From Methanomassiliicoccales archaeon RumEn M2 (GTDB lineage: Archaea > Thermoplasmatota > Thermoplasmata > Methanomassiliicoccales > Methanomethylophilaceae), in assembly GCA_001421175.1 (NCBI GenBank), contig LJKL01000014.1, positions 1-64,000 on the forward strand: DNA of 64,000 bases, in the 5' to 3' direction. Under the pieces are notes generated by a model. The model was given only the letters and a program-made list of their open reading frames with translations. It did no database searches and was not told where the DNA came from. Numbering within the stretch: the first letter of the stretch is position 1; every line of letters begins with the position of its first letter. Shown in pieces: positions 34,329 through 45,987 of the stretch. Both the position numbers and the translations under genes were made by a program.

Positions 34329-35192
34329 TCATCTCCGTCCCTTCCTGTTGCTGGACAGTATCGCTCTGGAGATTGAGGTGCGGTCGTAGTTGCGTTCCGC
34401 GGCTCTTATCGCCGCTTTACCCTTCAGGGCCTTGGAACCGCTGACGGTCGCCTGGTCGTGCAGATATGCGGATCTGGAGGACTGGCCCGGGACATGGTCG
34501 TAATAGCCGGATTCGACGGGGTCGATTCTTGTTCTCGCCACTGTCTCGGTGACGGTCTCCTTCTCCTCCCTGCCGACGATCCTGTCCTTCTCCTGTTTGG
34601 ATAAACGTCTGTAGCGATCATCGAGGACACCGTCCCTGGTGGGGAACACGGTCCTCCCGTCCTTCACCCTGAGATGGTGGACTGCTTCGTGCACAATGCC
34701 GTCGGCCGTGGTACCTTCCTCGAGGACGATCTCCGGGACCGGTACGCCGTCCTGTCTCCTCAGATAGAATCCGGTGCAGTCCCTGAGATGGGGCTGTACC
34801 GACACCATCAGGGAACGGTCCTCGGCCATCATCTCCAGTTCCTCGGCGGTGAAGGATTCGGCCAGCACCTTCTTGATGCGGTCGCTCTCCTTCCTGTCGG
34901 CGAGGACGGCGATCCTCTTCAGGGCCTTCCTCTTCCTTCCCCTTATGGATAAAGGAACGGAGTAGATGTCCGACTCCCTGGTGTCTATACCGTCGATGTC
35001 GCATACAGAAGGGTCATCCCACCACTGCTCTATATCCTCGGGAGTGAGCATCCTGGGAAGGATGACGGGATCGTCGGAATCGGAATCCTTGAAATCACCG
35101 ATCTCCTGATATCTCCTGACGATGTCCTTCAGGGGAACGTACCCGTCCTTTCCGACGGGTATGCCTTTCTGTCTGCGGAACCTGAGCTTCAT
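34329..35192 (-). CDS. Zincin-like putative metalloprotease 2
   Basis: This 287-residue protein has an HEAVHHLRV motif (HExxH) in a strand-helix context (VPEIVLEEGTTADGIVHEAVHH) matching that of metalloprotease 1. A glutamate-rich region (EEKETVTETVA) follows about 35 residues later. The N-terminal half carries an extra ~130-residue acidic domain (WWDDPSVCDIDGIDTRESD). No signal peptide. It may be a cytosolic protease acting on a specific target. It follows the degenerate zincin gene by four bases. Confidence 0.55.
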   Translation of the reverse strand: MKLRFRRQKGIPVGKDGYVPLKDIVRRYQEIGDFKDSDSDDPVILPRMLTPEDIEQWWDDPSVCDIDGIDTRESDIYSVPLSIRGRKRKALKRIAVLADRKESDRIKKVLAESFTAEELEMMAEDRSLMVSVQPHLRDCTGFYLRRQDGVPVPEIVLEEGTTADGIVHEAVHHLRVKDGRTVFPTRDGVLDDRYRRLSKQEKDRIVGREEKETVTETVARTRIDPVESGYYDHVPGQSSRSAYLHDQATVSGSKALKGKAAIRAAERNYDRTSISRAILSSNRKGRR

Positions 35193-35196
35193 GGAC

Positions 35197-35931
35197 TCAG
35201 AGGAACAATCCGTGTTCGTTCAGCCAGGACTCCGCATCGTACCTCATGGGGTGCTTGGCGATGAGCCTGCGGTGATCGTACTCCATGTCGGGTCCGGGAT
35301 TGAATCCGAGCATCAGATAGCACATCATGTGGTACACGCTGTAATCCAGCACGTATTCCGGTATGCCCTTCTGGTCGAGGACCTTGCTGACCCAGACCAC
35401 TCCCTGAAGGACGGATACCCCGGCGGCCTTCTCGCTGCCCGAATTGTCCCATGTGAGGACGCATTCGATGTCGTCCGGAATCAGTCTCTGGTCCCTCAGG
35501 CGGTTCACGCAGTCGTTGAGGTCGTGGTAGTCGCCGATTGATGTCTTGGAGAGGTTCCTGCTCCTCTTCAGGAAGTCCTTGCGGTTGGTCCTGGTGAGCT
35601 GCCTGTCGGTGACGTAGTTGAGGAACACGTCGCCGTACTGTGCGTCCTGTCCGGTGATCTTGCTGAATAATACTTCAGCGAGATTCTCCAGTACATCGTC
35701 GGGGGCTCTGTCCAGATAGTCCGAGACGGTGAAGATGGCCCACTTGTAGGAGCGCTGCCATCTCACCTTGAAGTCCCTCAGAGCGGAGAACTCTGCTTTC
35801 ACGTCGTCGTAACCGTACCTGTGTCCGACCATCGAGAAGATCTCGGTGAGATGGCCGTCCGTGACGGTACGGTTCTTGCTGTTGTAGTTGGCGATGAGTA
35901 TCTCATCGCCGGCGGTCTTTCCTTTCCACAT
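35197..35931 (-). CDS. Degenerate zincin-like protein (SprT/M48-type fold, lost active site)
   Basis: This 244-residue protein is the first gene of the module. Its C-terminal part (IPEYVLDYSVYHMMCYL, then HRRLIAKHPMRYDAESWLNEHG) lines up with the VLDYxxYHExxH...FPxYxxAxxWL pattern of archaeal M48/YgjP-type metallopeptidases. The HExxH core, however, reads HMMCY: the catalytic Glu and second His are gone. It may be an inactive regulator or adaptor for the two intact zincins downstream. ATG 35931 follows AGGATGTGA, and a TATA-like sequence lies about 45 bases upstream. Confidence 0.5.
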   Translation of the reverse strand: MWKGKTAGDEILIANYNSKNRTVTDGHLTEIFSMVGHRYGYDDVKAEFSALRDFKVRWQRSYKWAIFTVSDYLDRAPDDVLENLAEVLFSKITGQDAQYGDVFLNYVTDRQLTRTNRKDFLKRSRNLSKTSIGDYHDLNDCVNRLRDQRLIPDDIECVLTWDNSGSEKAAGVSVLQGVVWVSKVLDQKGIPEYVLDYSVYHMMCYLMLGFNPGPDMEYDHRRLIAKHPMRYDAESWLNEHGLFL

Positions 35932-36037
35932 GTTTTCACATCCTGGATCGGATCTTCCGTCGTTCCTGCGTTTACATTATGTGAGTTTCAGGTATTTGAT
36001 GGTAGGTGAGAGGTCGGATTGATGGCTATTATGGCCC

Positions 36038-39000
36038 TCAATGTCTTCTCAAGAAGATGACGGCACAGCTCACAAGAGCAATCGCAACGACGACCCCGAT
36101 GACGATAACGATCGGGAATCCTTCACTGCCGTTGTCGGATGGGGCATCCTCGAAGAAGATGGCGTATGTGGAGAAGTGATTGGTCTCGAAGACCACGTTA
36201 CCATCGACCAGAACGGCATTCATATCTATTCTCTCGTTGCCGTTGATGAAGTACACCTTGACGGTCTTGCCTTCCGGCACAGTCTCGGTGAGCGGTACCG
36301 TTACCTTCGCCTTGCCCTCGGAGAACGTGGCACCTTCCAGTTTGACCTCTATGACCAATTCAGCTTCCTCGATCTCGGTGCTGTTCTCGACGACATTGGC
36401 GGTGATGGTGACCTCGCTGCCTCCGATGGCATTGACCGCATCGTTATCAAAGGCGATGATGACAGGGGACTCCGTAACGGCAGTGGGAACGGAGACCTCG
36501 ACGGAACTGCTGTTCGTCTTGGCCGTGTTGAAGATCTCGGTGATCTGGGTAGTCTGGTTTTCCGCAACGGTATTAGAATAGGTGGTCTCGCCTTGGACGT
36601 CCTTCTGGATAATCTCAGGTTCGAGGGCAGGTATGTTCCTTACGTCCATGGAATCGGAATAAGCGAAACCGTCATAGGTTCCGGATACGGAATAGGTGGT
36701 CACGCCCATGGAGCCTATCGCAGCTACTGTCTTTATTGATGATACGGCAATGATATCGGCTATGTCGTGCTTGTGCGAACTATCGTTTGAACAGACGATA
36801 TGGACTGTACAGCTCTTACCGTCCGCAGACCAGTCATAGGTCGCGGAATATGCATGACCCAGAGCATCAATGTAAGAGTCTATGTAGGAGTCTCCGCACC
36901 TGGAGCATGTGTGGGTGGTGTATCCCTTCTCGGTACAGGTGGGCTGCGTAACAGTCGCGACATGATTATGGCCCAATGCGTTGAGTTCAGAATAGGTAGA
37001 GTAATCGCACCTGGAGCACGTATCATAAGCATTCCAGCCTACCTCCGTGCAGGTGGGTGCTTTGGCATCATGATGGATGAGGTCGTGACCCAAGGCAGGC
37101 ACATCGGTCTGGGCGATCAGCACCTCTCCGCAAACCGAGCAATGTTTGCCTACGGTCTTACCGGCTGTCGTGCAAGTAGCCGCGACCGCCTCGTCGATGA
37201 CCTCCGTATGTCCTTTGTAGGCGATGACCGTCGATTCCTTTGATATCTCCACGGTACACGATTCATCGGAATAGCATTTGCCGCACACAGTGCATCCCCA
37301 GTACTCTATGTTGCCATTCTCTGTGCATATGGAATCGGTGTGCGCATGATGCTGTCTGGAGTGGCCCAATGCCGGGATGACGTTCTGTGCGACGATCACC
37401 GTACCGCATTCGGAACAATGACTGCCGGCGGTCAGTCCCGTTGCCGTGCAGGTGGGATCTACAGCGGAATCGTCGACCAACGTGTGCTCCTTCAATGGAA
37501 GGAGCCAACTGCCGGCCTCTATCTCGTTCTCCCCGTTCTCGTCTGAATAATACCTGCCGCATTTGGTGCATTGCCAATACTGCGAGTTGCCTTGTACGGA
37601 GCAGGTGGATTCGTTTGCTGTGAAGAATGTCATCTGATGGATATGACCGAGTTTGGGAATCGGCCTGGTATCGGTTGCGTGACATACTGAACATTCGCGT
37701 CCTTCCTCCCCTTCGGAATCCTCGGTGGCCGATGTGATCTCGGACCACTCGCTCCATGTGTGTCCCAATGCACCCAATTCGCTGTACGTGGTATGGTTGC
37801 ACCTAGAACAGGTATCGTATTCGTTCCAGCCAATCTCGGTGCATGTCGGAGCCTTGGCATCGTGGTGTACAAGGTCATGGCCGAGAGCCGCGATCTCCTG
37901 ATAGGTACTATACGAGCACCTTGAACAGGTGTCGTAAGCGTTCCAACCGACATCCGTGCAGGTTGCCGCCCTTGCATCATGGTGGATGGGATCGTGCCCC
38001 AGGGCAGGTATAGCGGAGTAGGTCGTGTAATCGCATCTGGAGCAGGTATCATATGCGCTCCATCCTCCCTCGATACAGGTGGCCTCCCGTCCATAATGGT
38101 GGATGAGATCATGGCCTAGAGCATCGGTGTATGTGTCGATGTAGGAATCGGTACATCTGGAGCACGTATGGGTGGTGTAACCCCTCTCGGTGCAGGTAGG
38201 ATGGGTAACTGATGCGGAATAATCATGACCCAAAGCGGGGATTTCCGAGTAGGTCGTATATGAACATCTCGAACATGTATCGTAGGCGCTCCAGCCTATT
38301 TCGGTACACGTCGGTGCTTTAGCATCATGGTGGGTGATATCATGACCTAATACGGCAAGCTCATGGTATGTGGTATAGTCACACCTTGAACACGTATCGT
38401 AGGCATCCCAACCCACTTCGGTGCATGTGGGTGCTTGGCATCGTGGTGGATTAGGTCGTGACCGAGGACAGGTATCTCTAGGTATGTCGAGTAATCACAT
38501 CTGGAGCAAGTGTAGTATTCTTCCCAACCAATCTCGGTGCAAGTCGGAGATTGAGCGTCATGATGAACCAGATTGTGACCTAGTGCGACCAGTTCGTGAT
38601 ATGTAGTGTAATCGCACCTAGAACAGGTGTCGTAGGCATCCCAGCCAATCTCGGTGCAAGTCGGAGATTTAGCATCATGGTGGATGAGATCATGACCGAG
38701 GGCCACTATTTCCTGATAGGTGGAATAATCGCATCTGGAACATGTATCGTAGGCCTCCCAACTCACTTCGGTACAGGTAGAGGCCTTAGCGTCATGATGG
38801 ATTAGGTCATGACCCAAAGCATCAGTATATGTGTCGACATAGGAACCTGTGCATCTTGAACAGACGTGGGTTGTGTATCCCCCCTCGGTACAGGTGGGCT
38901 GTGTAACGGTAGCGACATAATCGTGACCGAGGGAGGGTATCTCCTGATATGTTGTGTAATCGCACCTTGAACAGGTATCGCAGGTGTTCCACCCTACCTC

Positions 39001-40584
39001 GGTACAGGTGGGAGATTTTGCGTCATGATGTACCAGATCGTGACCGAGGGCCGCCAGCTCATGATAGGTCGTGAAATCGCACCTTGAACAGGTATCGTAA
39101 GCGTCCCAACCCACTTCGGTGCATGTCGGTGCCTTGGCATCGTGGTGGATGAGATCGTGGCCGAGAGCATCGACTTGTGAATCCACATATGAATGTCCGC
39201 AGACGGAACATTCGTGCGTCGTGTATCCGCCAGAAGTACATGTCGGCTCCGTTACGGTATCGACATAGCTGTGTCTCAACGGGATTGTCTGGGAAGTGCC
39301 GCGGATGTTCAGGATGATGGCCTCGGTCATCGAATCCGTTAGTCCGGAACCGGTAAGCGTCAGTGTCGTCTCCGCATCCGTACAGGCATGGATCGGCGTG
39401 AAGACCACGGTAAGCACCGTATTGGATGCTACGATGTCCTCCATAGAGATTATGGAAAACTTCAGTTTCCCTTCACCAACTTCTTTATCGTTGACGTTGA
39501 AGAACGACGGGGAGAACCCCTTCGTCGATTCCGAATAGGTCAGTTTCGATGTGTCGAAGTTCAGGATGAAATCCCCGGCACCGAGGTGGGAGTTAGCCTC
39601 TAAATTGATCTGCACCGTGACTGTGTCCGCCTGTGCATCGTACGATGATTCGCAGTACATGGCGGGCTTGTCCTCAACATAGGTGTTGTCATAAGCGATG
39701 TTCACGGTGGTGGAACAGCCGTTGCATTGGACGAGATTCAGTTCGTCATCGTACAGTTCCGATACGACTATCGAGATCTGGGATGAAGTACTCACATTCT
39801 GGAGTGTTCTGAACCTGAGGGTCATCAGATCGTAACCGTTGCCGTATTCCAGCGATACGAACGAGAGGTACACGGAACCGGTCAGCGACGTGTTGGAATC
39901 GACGGTCTTCCCGTCAAGGAACGAACCGTTGGTCAGCGATACGAGTTCGAACAGTTCAGAATCATAGGTGACGGTGACCGAACCGGAAAGGATCTGGTTG
40001 GTGCTGAATGAATATGATAAATCGAATGTGCCGTCTATGGATGTGGATTGGGTGGAGTTGGTGTAGATGCTGCAGTTCTTCGTTACTGTTCTTTCGGCGA
40101 TATCGAAGGAACATCTGCACCCAGATACATCCGCCGGGTCGAGGGATTGGTCGTATGCCTCGTTGACGAGGATGTCGAAATATGTCGTTCCCGGAGCGGC
40201 TTCCGATGATACCGTGTACATGAAGTAGAAAAGAAGCGTCTGTGAATCACTGCCGCCATCATCGAACAGGTAGGAGAAGTTCAGGCAACCGTTGGACAGG
40301 GAGGAATCGTACATCGAACAGGATGCGCTGTTGTATGCGTTGTTGATGTCCAGATCGATCATCTCGGTATCATAATGGACTTGGATATCTAGTGATGCTA
40401 TGTCCTCCAACGATTCGATGTACACGTAACAATATGCAGAGTTGCCTTGTATCACGGAGGATTCGGTGCTTGCCGTCAGTCCGTTCCCATCGACAGCATC
40501 CGCTGATGATGAAAGGAGAACGGACGAGCAGACACACAGCAATGCTATGGCCGCTACGGACAGCTGAGCACTCTTCGGGATCAT
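36038..40584 (-). CDS. Scaffoldin-like surface protein: three cohesin-type domains, about 20 Cys-rich repeats, membrane anchor (frameshifted)
   Basis: A signal peptide (about 1-30) is followed by three cohesin-like beta-sandwich domains (about 36-165, 170-297 and 305-430), each with the YDxxxxxL or FDTSKL strand and a long loop of the family. Next come about 20 repeats of about 38 residues of the type GHDLIHH...CTEVGW...CSRC (bases about 36840-39280), a beta-rich domain with TVPLTETVPEGKTVKVYF, and a final membrane helix plus RRH. The frame breaks once, at 38434-38436, inside a repeat; one added base restores about 1515 residues. Cohesins bind dockerins, and the gene upstream in the same operon encodes a dockerin. 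The repeats resemble those of gut Firmicutes surface proteins. Confidence 0.75.
36840..39280 (-). repeat. Tandem ~115-bp coding repeats (GH...CTE...CxxC)
   Basis: About 20 tandem units of 34-40 codons lie inside the scaffold gene. Each has an ALGHD-type start, a PTCTE motif and a CSRC or CSVC zinc-knuckle-like pair. The variants HHDAKAPTCTEVGW and VTQPTCTEGGYTTH alternate. The high DNA similarity makes this region prone to recombination and assembly collapse. Confidence 0.8.
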
Positions 40585-40588
40585 TCTC

Positions 40589-43500
40589 TCACATTGTCAG
40601 CGTTGTTACCTTCCCGTTAATGTACTGGAGTATCCTGAGGGCTTCGGAACTGGACAGGACACCGTCCTCGTTGAGGTCCGCACGGATGAACTGATCGTCG
40701 GTGAGGATGATATCGCCGTTGATGGATTTCATGATCATCAGGGCATCACGGGTGGTTATGGTTCCGTCACCATCGACATCACCCCGGCGAGAGATTGTGG
40801 ATGCATCTTTGATCACAACGTAATACGGTTCAGCACTAGTTCCTTTAGAAACGATGTTAACTCCGTCAAAGACCTCTATATAATACTCTAGTCCATCTAA
40901 AGATAGTTCATTACCATAAATTGTTCCGCTGTATTTGTCATTCTGTCTTAGCATCTGAATTATTTTCCATTCGTTTGATCCAGTACTACGATAGTATAAA
41001 AATGCAGATTTTACTCCAATATTATCGTTTGCTGTACATGAAATGACGAGATTATTATCAATATAGCCTTGATTAAGTGGAGTGTGATAAATTGACGGAG
41101 ATATTGTGTCCAGTGGTGTCGCAATTATTTTTCCAGCAGGTTTTGACTCCGAAAAATCAGACATCACCACAGTATAAGTATACCAATAGGAAATGCCGGG
41201 CTCAGCATCACAATCTGTATATGAATTAACTCCTGCAGGAATAATGTTGTTGTTTAAACGAACAAAATTTCCATCTTTCTCAGAACTTCTGTACACATTA
41301 TAGCCCATTAGAGTATCATAGTCGTCCTGGTACCAAGAAATAGTTACCTCGTCTCCACTCACCTCACTCCAAATATTCATCGATAATGAAGACGATGTAT
41401 CAACATCAAATTCAAAATACCCTCTTGTTGATAAAATGGTCATGAATTGGTCCGTCTCAGAACATCCTCCTTTTGTTCTGAAAAACTGAAGTCCATTCTC
41501 CATTGTTTTTCTCAAATCTAAGATACCTTCCCATTTTGTATTGCTGATATATTCCCCTAAAACACGACATTCACTAAATGGCTCAACAGAACCATAATAC
41601 AGGTAAAATGGCACATCAACATCAACATTCCTTGAAAATTCGACAATTACAGAGTATTGTTGTTTATCTAATGTCGTCACTTTATCCCCATTACGTCGTA
41701 TATAGTGACATTTTTTATAAATGGCCAAAGGCTGTCACAATCCAAATTTTCTAAGCTAGTAAAATTAATGATTGGTTCGCCATTACTCTTGTATTCTGTG
41801 ATCATCTGATTATAAGCGCCCATTTTTGCAACATTACCAAATTCTGGATGCGCATTTACGACCAGTGGAACCGCCATCTCATTCGAATTGTTGGTATTCA
41901 TAAAACCACATTATTGACGAATAATCCGTCACTAATCATACATACTCTAGAATAATTTGCAGATAATGGTCCATTTCCAACTATCAATGTATTTTCTACT
42001 TTTTTTACAAAGTCCCATGAAATAAAATTGCCCTCTTCAATATCAATAACTGAATCAATTATCTCTTTGAATTGTGCCTGTGTACCATGGGCTCCGATAA
42101 AATGGAATTGGTGAACGAAGATATCTGAAGGGCCCTTCCGTCTGGATTGTAATTATAAACTACATCTAGGTTGTAAAAACAATGATCCAGTTCCATTGTC
42201 GCTGCATCGTTGGCAAGACTCCAAGAACCATCGGCCGCATGGATGACTACGTTGTTGATGTCTGCGTATGTAATAATCAAATGCCCAGCAAAATCTTCAT
42301 TAGTGTCTCTTCCATCAAATAATGTGATATATCCGTTCTTTGCAAACATATCGGATGTTTTTATTTGAATCCGATCATCTTCAGTACCCTGCAAAATTAA
42401 GTTTCCAAATAGCCTTATCGAAGGGTAATAATCGTTATCTTCATCCATAGTAAATTCTATTTCTGACCCAGGTTCAAAGGTAATGGTTACTCCGCTGGGT
42501 ATGGTTAAATCATTAGACAGAAGATATTTTTTCTCTTTAGAATAAACAGTGTCTTCCATAATTAAAGAGGGTAATTTAAACCCATTCATAACTATGAACT
42601 GGATGATACCGTCCTCATGATAAAGTGTATCATCTGATTGATCCCATCCATTTTCATATGTGACATGAAGATTAATGTTTACTGCATAATCATTTGGACA
42701 ATCCGGAGATATTACAATATCAAAATATTTTGTAACACCCACCATGTTTCCATTTTCATCGAATGTCTTTCCACAATCTCTGATGGAATACGTACCGATG
42801 TCACTTAACTGAATTGTATTTTCAACAATGTTAACATAGGGGTCTGTGATGCTACTATCACCATTACGATATGCATCGATTGTTGCAATTACATTTGTTG
42901 CGTATCCCCCCCCTATTTCTTAGTTCAATAGCCAGATGTATTCTTTCACCGGCATCAATTATTCTATCAGCATTGTTCATGTCAGAATAATTTGAGTCAT
43001 CAAAACAGTAGTAATCATACATCTTCACATACGGTGATGGGACCTTAGTCAAAGCATCATGTGCGTTTGCAAATGCATACGGGCCCATTGGAAGTATAGT
43101 TCCTGTATTGGTTATTTGGGATTGAATGTATTTATTTGAATATACATCCCGATCTGGATTTTGGGCACGCAATAATGCAGCAATTCCTGAGATGACAGGG
43201 GCCGCCATAGAAGTCCCACTCATTTTTGCAACCCTATTGTTTATCCAGGTCGAAACAACGCTCTCTCCACAAGCAAATACGTCATACTCAATAGAGTTGT
43301 ACGGATTGTGATCATAATTCGAAAAAGAAGAGACGGCGCCGTATGCATTACAACTCATGACCCCTACTACATATGTTAATGCTGCGGGGTAAACCACTTC
43401 GACAAAAGGTATGTGGTGTGGGCATCCAGGTTGGTTGCAATAACCATTATTCCCTGCAGCGGCTACAAGTACGCATTGAACATATGCATTTTCAAGTGCA

Positions 43501-44465
43501 TCTTCAACTGCCATTGAAATAGATGTTCCGCCAAAAGACATATTAATTACCGATGCTCCATTCATGTATGCATACTGAACAGCCGCAGCAATACTAGAAT
43601 TGGTAAAGTATCCAGATGAATTGCCCGCCTTCAAAACCATCACTTTACAATTCCAAGCAACTCCAACTGTTCCGACCGTATTATTCTCAGCAGCCACTAT
43701 ACCGGCGACATGAGTGCCGTGTCCGTTATCGTCCATCGGATCGTTCGTGTTAGCGACGAAGTTCCATCCACGGTAATCATCAACATACCCGTTACCATCA
43801 TCATCGATTCCGTTATCAGGAATCTCCGCGGTATTCACCCAAATATTATTCCTGAGATCGATATGGTTGTAGTCAACACCCGTATCGATGACCGCGACCA
43901 CGACACTAGGATTCCCTCCGGGACTGACGGAGTTGTTAGCGAGATATCCCCATCCGTCCCTGATGCACATAGTGTCCAAATAGGTCTGTTCGGAAGCATT
44001 CGGATTCGAAGACACATCTATCGACTCGATCTCCCCGTCCGCACCCATGACATAATCATAATCCACCTTCTGGAACAGTCCCGAATCGTTCAGGGCCTTC
44101 ACGGTTTCCTTCGTATCCACACCATCTGAAAGCTCGATGCGATACCATACGCTGTTAGGGAAAAGGGGAGAACAGTTGTCATACTCTATACCGTTCAACT
44201 TGGATTCATCAAAGGAATCGTCCTTGATCAATACTGCCCCTTCGACGAACTCGCCCTGGGGTTCGTCCGACAGTACGCCGAAGCTCTGCGTACTTACCGG
44301 CTGGTTCACAGTCGTTTTGACAACATTCTCATTACCGTTGTCCGTGACATCCGTCATTCCGATACTGGTCGAATCATCGCCATCGAATGCACGATATGCC
44401 ACGGAAGCACTCGGTACACACATAACAATGACCAACAAGACCGCTAACAATTTCTTGCTCATCAT
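40589..44465 (-). CDS. Secreted subtilisin-like (S8) protease with C-terminal dockerin (multiple frameshifts)
   Basis: A signal peptide (about 1-23) leads into an I9-like pro-region and an S8 domain with Asp194 (VIDTGVDYNH), His249 (NGHGTHVAG) and Ser419 (SGTSMAAP). A beta-helix-like stretch follows (LTIPSGVTITFEPGSEI), then a fibronectin-III-like domain (WYQDDYDTLMGYNVYRSS) and a dockerin of two calcium-binding repeats (GDVDGDGTITTRDALMIM and ADLNEDGVLSSSEALRIL). The frame changes at 42906-42913 (C8), about 42085, about 41905 and about 41690; the homology is continuous across all four. It is four bases from the cohesin gene. The central part is AT-rich. If the indels are real, it is a pseudogene. 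Confidence 0.7.
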
Positions 44466-44665
44466 GTGTATTTCACCTTGTCTAAGGTATTAATAATAAA
44501 GATATCCGAGCGTGCGTATTTGTATTTGATTGAGAAAGACGGGATCTTCTATGCGGATTATCGCATCTTATCGTTTAATTTCAAAAACATTAGCCAGTAG
44601 GAAATGAATGAAATAAAACACCCCCTTCCGCGCGGTGTATATATGTATCTTGTTTCCCGGAATTC

Positions 44666-44685
44666 GGGGGGCCTAACGGTCCCCC
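44666..44685 (-). terminator. GC hairpin after the Ycf46 operon
   Basis: GGGGGCC and GG-T-CCCCC pair around a 4-base loop, beginning about 9 bases after the stop of the last gene of the operon (44694). It is probably its terminator. The remaining 200 bases up to the S8 protease start hold only that gene's AT-rich promoter and a GGTG-type ribosome binding site. Confidence 0.5.
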
Positions 44686-44693
44686 TGTTCGTT

Positions 44694-45419
44694 TCAGGTT
44701 TTAGCGTTCGGAGTAACCTCAGCGGGCGGTGTCTTCTTCTTCCTCGAGGTGTCGATCCCCGCCCATGCGTCCAGGGTCACTGGGGCATGACCGAAGATAT
44801 CCTTGAGAAGTTTCTTCTCCACCCCCGCCTCCACCAGACGTTTGTAGTAGACCGCGACGATCTCCTTCTCGGTCATCCTCCCGTCCGGCGTGGCGGGCTT
44901 GGATTCCTCGCTTAGAGTGGAATAGAACTCCCTCACAGCCTTTACCATCCCGAAGCTGCTCTTACCGGAGATGTACCTGACGAACTCGTGGAACGGGAAA
45001 TCCCCCACCGTGAAATCGGCGCTGGACAGATGGTCGTATGCGTACCCCCCGACGGGAAGCTTCTCGGGATCCGTCGTCCATGATGAGGTAGGCACGGACA
45101 TGATCTCCGTCCTTGCGTGGAATCCCTGTTTGGCGAACACGAACGCACGGGGATCCCTCTCCAGCTTCTTCACGTTCATGTACCGCTTCGCTTCCTTGGT
45201 GTCCTTCCCTTCGAGGTACAGTTTCTCCGTGATGATCATTTTCAAAACTGTGTCACCCAGAGTTGCCAGCGAACCGTTGGAGTACTCCTTGTTTGAGGTG
45301 TTTCCATTGTTCAACACATTCACACACATGGCATTCGCAAGATGGCTGATGTCTCCTGGCTCGTAATGTATCAAATCAGCCAATTGTTTCATCCTTTCTA
45401 TGATTCTCTTCTTTTCCAT
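44694..45419 (-). CDS. Possible RNase III-like domain protein, last gene of Ycf46 operon
   Basis: This 241-residue protein has a central GSLATLGDTVLKMIITEKLYLEGK, which resembles the LGDxVL...LY segment of RNase III/mini-III folds, although the usual NERLEFLGD acidic residues are only partly kept. The rest is unfamiliar, ending in a charged tail. I use ATG 45419 rather than 45452, which would overlap the radical SAM gene by 32 bases. It starts one base after that gene's stop, so it belongs to the same transcript. The identification is tentative. Confidence 0.45.
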   Translation of the reverse strand: MEKKRIIERMKQLADLIHYEPGDISHLANAMCVNVLNNGNTSNKEYSNGSLATLGDTVLKMIITEKLYLEGKDTKEAKRYMNVKKLERDPRAFVFAKQGFHARTEIMSVPTSSWTTDPEKLPVGGYAYDHLSSADFTVGDFPFHEFVRYISGKSSFGMVKAVREFYSTLSEESKPATPDGRMTEKEIVAVYYKRLVEAGVEKKLLKDIFGHAPVTLDAWAGIDTSRKKKTPPAEVTPNAKT

Positions 45420-45420
45420 C

Positions 45421-45987
45421 TCAATGCCTTTCTTTTGATTGATTATCATCATTTAAGAAATCTTCTGGAAAACCAAGATAGGTTTCAGAGTCTTCAGTAA
45501 TGATGATCTCCACTTGTCTGGCTTCCTCGGAATAAAACTGTTCCAGAGATTCATCTTGGATTATTATCCTCTGGTTAGAGCTGCCCCTGTGCGTCAGGTA
45601 TGTGTTTCTTTTGCTCTCGTCGTAACGTCCTGTAATTATTACCGAAGAAAGATTCACTATCGACTTCTGAAGTTCATTGAGTTCTTCCAGCTCGTACCCT
45701 GTAAAAAGAACGATATCCAAACCGAGTTCTCTGATGTGTTTGGAAAGAATCAGAAGATCTTCTCCTTGCTGCAACGGCTCCCCACCGATGTATGTGACCC
45801 CTTTTGTGTTCGAGTCAATTATCTGGCTTAAAAGATCTTTCACCGCGGTTTCTTTACCAGATGATCTATCCCACAATTCCTTATTCATACATCCTTTACA
45901 GCGGAGAGTACATCCGGAGAACCAAATGACAAAACGTTTCCCATGACCGTAGATTTCACTGGTTTCGGTGGCGTAAACTGTTAGCAT
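45421..45987 (-). CDS. NrdG-like radical SAM protein
   Basis: This 188-residue protein of the anaerobic activase (NrdG) branch has the radical SAM motif CTLRCKGC (Cys26, Cys30, Cys33) after VIWFSG, and YIGGEPLQQG for SAM binding. No ribonucleotide reductase gene is nearby; instead it is the second-last gene of the AAA/helicase operon. It may activate or modify another operon product. Its ATG overlaps the Ycf35-like stop (TGATG). Confidence 0.75.
   Translation of the reverse strand: MLTVYATETSEIYGHGKRFVIWFSGCTLRCKGCMNKELWDRSSGKETAVKDLLSQIIDSNTKGVTYIGGEPLQQGEDLLILSKHIRELGLDIVLFTGYELEELNELQKSIVNLSSVIITGRYDESKRNTYLTHRGSSNQRIIIQDESLEQFYSEEARQVEIIITEDSETYLGFPEDFLNDDNQSKERH

Noticed and set aside
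36840..39280. Regularly spaced repeats that could be taken for a CRISPR array
   Set aside because: They are ~115-bp tandem coding repeats in frame within a surface protein, with no unique spacers and no cas genes.
45421..45987. Ribonucleotide reductase activase NrdG proper
   Set aside because: No nrdD is nearby and the gene is embedded in the AAA/helicase operon, so only an NrdG-like label is justified.
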